The notes below the pieces were generated by a model that did no database searches, was not told the origin of the DNA, and saw only the letters and a list, made by a program, of their open reading frames with translations. Both the position numbers and the translations under genes were made by a program. Source: Doris montereyensis (taxonomy: Eukaryota; Mollusca; Gastropoda; Nudibranchia; Dorididae). Taken from it: a DNA stretch of 64,000 nt. Within the stretch, counting starts at the first letter, position 1. Every line of letters begins with the position of its first letter. The stretch covers positions 530,001 to 594,000 of the forward strand of contig JAXRKP010000058.1 in NCBI GenBank assembly GCA_037039925.1, read 5' to 3'. Shown one piece after another: positions 13,616 to 64,000 of the stretch.

Positions 13616-13735
13616 TCTGACACCAGATTGTGTGATGCCTGAATATAATAAAGTGTTTAAAATCTATATATTCCTCGTTTGCTGTCTGACGAAGGGTTAG
13701 ATCTATACCCGTTGTCATTAATTATCATTTTTCAC
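13616..13735 (-). repeat. Element B copy 3
   Basis: Reverse orientation: ATTGTGTGATGCCTGAATAT, then CTCGTTTGCTGTCTGACGAA and GGGTTAGATCTATACCC. Truncated and diverged. Confidence 0.6.
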
Positions 13736-14539
13736 AATCGCGACACACAATTTTCTAATAATAATAATTAATAAACATCCTTGTGTGTATATTTTAATAC
13801 ATTTCTTTTTCCAATACTGTATAAAGTATAGATATGTAGCCAACCGCACGAAAATTATAGTCTATATTAAAAATTAAAAGAACGGAAAGTTCTTACTTTG
13901 CAGACGCTAAAATAGGTCGGGGGGGGAGAAGTTTGATTGTGAGATGAAAAAAAATCGATCCACTTATGTGTATGTTTTCTGTTGCTAGAAGTAGTAGAAT
14001 CAAGATAGATTCTAGATCTAGATCTATGAATAGTATAATGAATGTAAAATTGTCCCATCTGTCCTTTATTTTATATTCTCTGCTATTGAGATCTATATTC
14101 CTTTCCCATTTTATCTATTATTCATCATAGACACAAACATAGTAGAGCATTGTCAATGTTTTTCACATGCTTCCGTATTTATTTCATTCTCTCCTATGTT
14201 TACTGTTTACGTTTTCAAAGTGCGCCAATTTTGGATGCTCGCACTGCTAATATTTCTCTCATTCTGTTGGTCTCAACGCCCGATACTACCGACCAATCAG
14301 AAGGCGATACGATACAGCACGTGTAGATATTACGGTCCTTGATATTTGTTGTATCGATGTAAAACAAAAAACACCTGTATCAAAAATTTGTAACTAAGAC
14401 TATTCTTACAATTCGATATAATTATGTCATCAATCTTCAGTCAAAAATGATATTTAGTATTGTGACATACTAGAAAATTAAATTGATAGGAATGAGGAGA
14501 AAATAGTCCCTCAGCGTGTTGATACACTTTCCGTGGCCT

Positions 14540-14595
14540 ACTTCGTGACGTCACATCGTCAGTGATGCCTCTCTGGCGCCATTTTGCTCTCTAAA
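14540..14595 (+). promoter_or_regulatory. Candidate promoter: CRE plus YY1-like site
   Basis: A full palindromic CRE (TGACGTCA, 14,546-14,553) lies 23 bp before GCGCCATTTTG (14,576-14,586), the reverse of a YY1-type AAATGGCGC site. There is no TATA box. The pair lies about 450 bp upstream of the first coding ATG of the vinculin-like gene, which fits a TATA-less promoter. Inference only; no transcription start is visible. Confidence 0.4.
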
Positions 14596-15037
14596 AGTTT
14601 TCAATTTCCTTGTGCACTCGTTGTGATTCTTTTGGAGTTTGGTAAACATGTGTGACGCTTTTCTGCATTTGTTTCGATCTTATTTAAAGCGAGTTTGATG
14701 GACGGCGAGTTGTTGGAATTCTCTTCTAAATCACGCGTAGTATCGGTTAATTTTTGATGAGTATGAAGGTACCCATGTTGTAATCGATGATCAGCCATCA
14801 GTTTGGTCGCCGGCGATGGCAGATTATCAAATTGTATTCGATACATTGAATGTTTGTGGTGGCATTGAAGAAATAGGTGCCAATCACTGCCTGTAACGGC
14901 ATCATCGTCTTCGATGCCGATGATAGTGAAATTAGTTGGTGATCTAGGTAGTACCGCTATGGATTGTCTGTAAGTTGTCAACGCAACAGAACTCATCGTT
15001 GTAACTGATAGCATTGTCGGTCACCTCTGTTTTCAAC

Positions 15038-63191
<48,154 letters not shown>

Positions 63192-63429
63192 GTAACCTTG
63201 TTCATGCATAATTAGTTTTTGGGTCCCCATGTATTGTGTATAGAAAATTTACTGTGGAATTTCTTGAGTATTTTGTATTTAATTTTCATCTCCCAGAAAA
63301 TTTCTTTAGCAGCACTCTCTCTCAACCATAATTAGTCAATACTTTGCTTTAGCTTATCTTTTGGTGTCATGCCAATTTCCCTTTCAACCCTTCAACCCAT
63401 TGAGCACTAGAGCTAGTCAGAAATGAAAG

Positions 63430-64000
63430 GTGTTGAGTTGACAAAGAGATTTTTATCATTGGATTGAATTTATAGTTCATTCTATGATGTTTGTCTTTTC
63501 ATTCTAAATTTTTATCATTGGATTGAATTCATAGATCATTCTATGACGTTTGTCTTTTTTATTTTTATCATTGGATTGAATTCATAGATCAGTCTATGAT
63601 GTTTGTCTTTAAAACATTTTTTTCATTGATTGAATTTATAGATCATTCTATGACTTTTTTGTCTTTTTATTTTTATCATTGGATTGAATTCATAGATCAT
63701 TCTATGACTTTTTGTCATTGGATTGAATTTGTCTATGATGTTTGTCTTTTTATTTTTATCATTGGATTGAATTCATAGATCATTCTATGACGTTTGTCTT
63801 TTTATCATTGGATTGAATTCATAGATCATTCTATGGGCACGTTTGTCTTTTTATCATTGGATTGAATTCATAGATCAGTCTATGATGTTTGTCTTTTAAA
63901 TATTTTTATCATTAGATTGAATTCATAGGATTAGTCTATGATGTTTGTCTCAGCATTTTTTCGATTTGCGATCATTCTATGACTTTTAGAACATTCGTTT
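63430..64000 (+). repeat. 46-57-bp minisatellite, about 10 copies, runs off the edge
   Basis: Unit TTTTTATCATTGGATTGAAT, TCATAGATCATTCTATGA, CGTTTGTC, with variable spacers. Confidence 0.93.

Noticed and set aside
14601..15014. 137-codon minus-strand frame opposite the leader of the vinculin-like gene
   Set aside because: No recognised domain, and it overlaps the proposed promoter and 5' leader. An antisense transcript cannot be excluded, but nothing supports it.

Overview
The window looks like nuclear DNA from a multicellular animal. Genes are split by long introns with GT...AG borders, tandem repeats are very abundant, tRNA-derived SINEs recur, and there is no operon structure. A marine mollusc or another lophotrochozoan is my best guess from the repeat style and the gene families, but no marker in the window proves it.

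The main content is one large plus-strand gene of the vinculin/alpha-catenin superfamily. Its promoter-like region and first coding exon lie at about 14.5-15.1 kb. The next 22 exons that I can place run from 34,291 to 63,191, and the gene continues past the right edge. The amino-terminal part resembles alpha-catulin/alpha-catenin (RSVERALAPIASQ joined across a 19-kb intron to VSLLIIL). The later exons encode at least five successive copies of the middle helical-bundle module, so the protein exceeds 1,280 residues within this window alone, longer than alpha-catulin, alpha-catenin or vinculin. Splice sites are well kept, but about half of the exons need a one- or two-base indel to stay in frame. 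This points either to consensus errors in a long-read assembly or to a young pseudogene.

Nested in the first intron, on the same strand, is a two-exon BED-finger/hAT transposase-derived gene of the ZBED1/4/6 type (17,836-23,277). It has two single-base frame breaks, and substituted residues where the catalytic acids of an active hAT transposase are expected.

Layout: 1-14.5 kb is intergenic, with microsatellites, copies of a dispersed repeat carrying YY1-like and RFX X-box-like motifs (R1), a short mobile element (element B) and a 38-bp perfect palindrome. 14.5-15.1 kb holds the promoter and exon 1. 15.1-34.3 kb is intron 1, with the ZBED gene, a LINE remnant, SINEs and several minisatellites. 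34.3-63.2 kb alternates small exons with introns full of repeats. 63.4-64 kb is another minisatellite. A pyrimidine-rich repeat (called D here) recurs about twenty times from 19.8 to 61.9 kb, always in the same orientation as the gene, and has itself been amplified into two tandem arrays.

No rRNA gene, functional-looking tRNA gene, CRISPR array or virus was recognised. Repeat names (SINE-A, SINE-B, SINE-C, R1, element B, D, E) are local labels for this report only.
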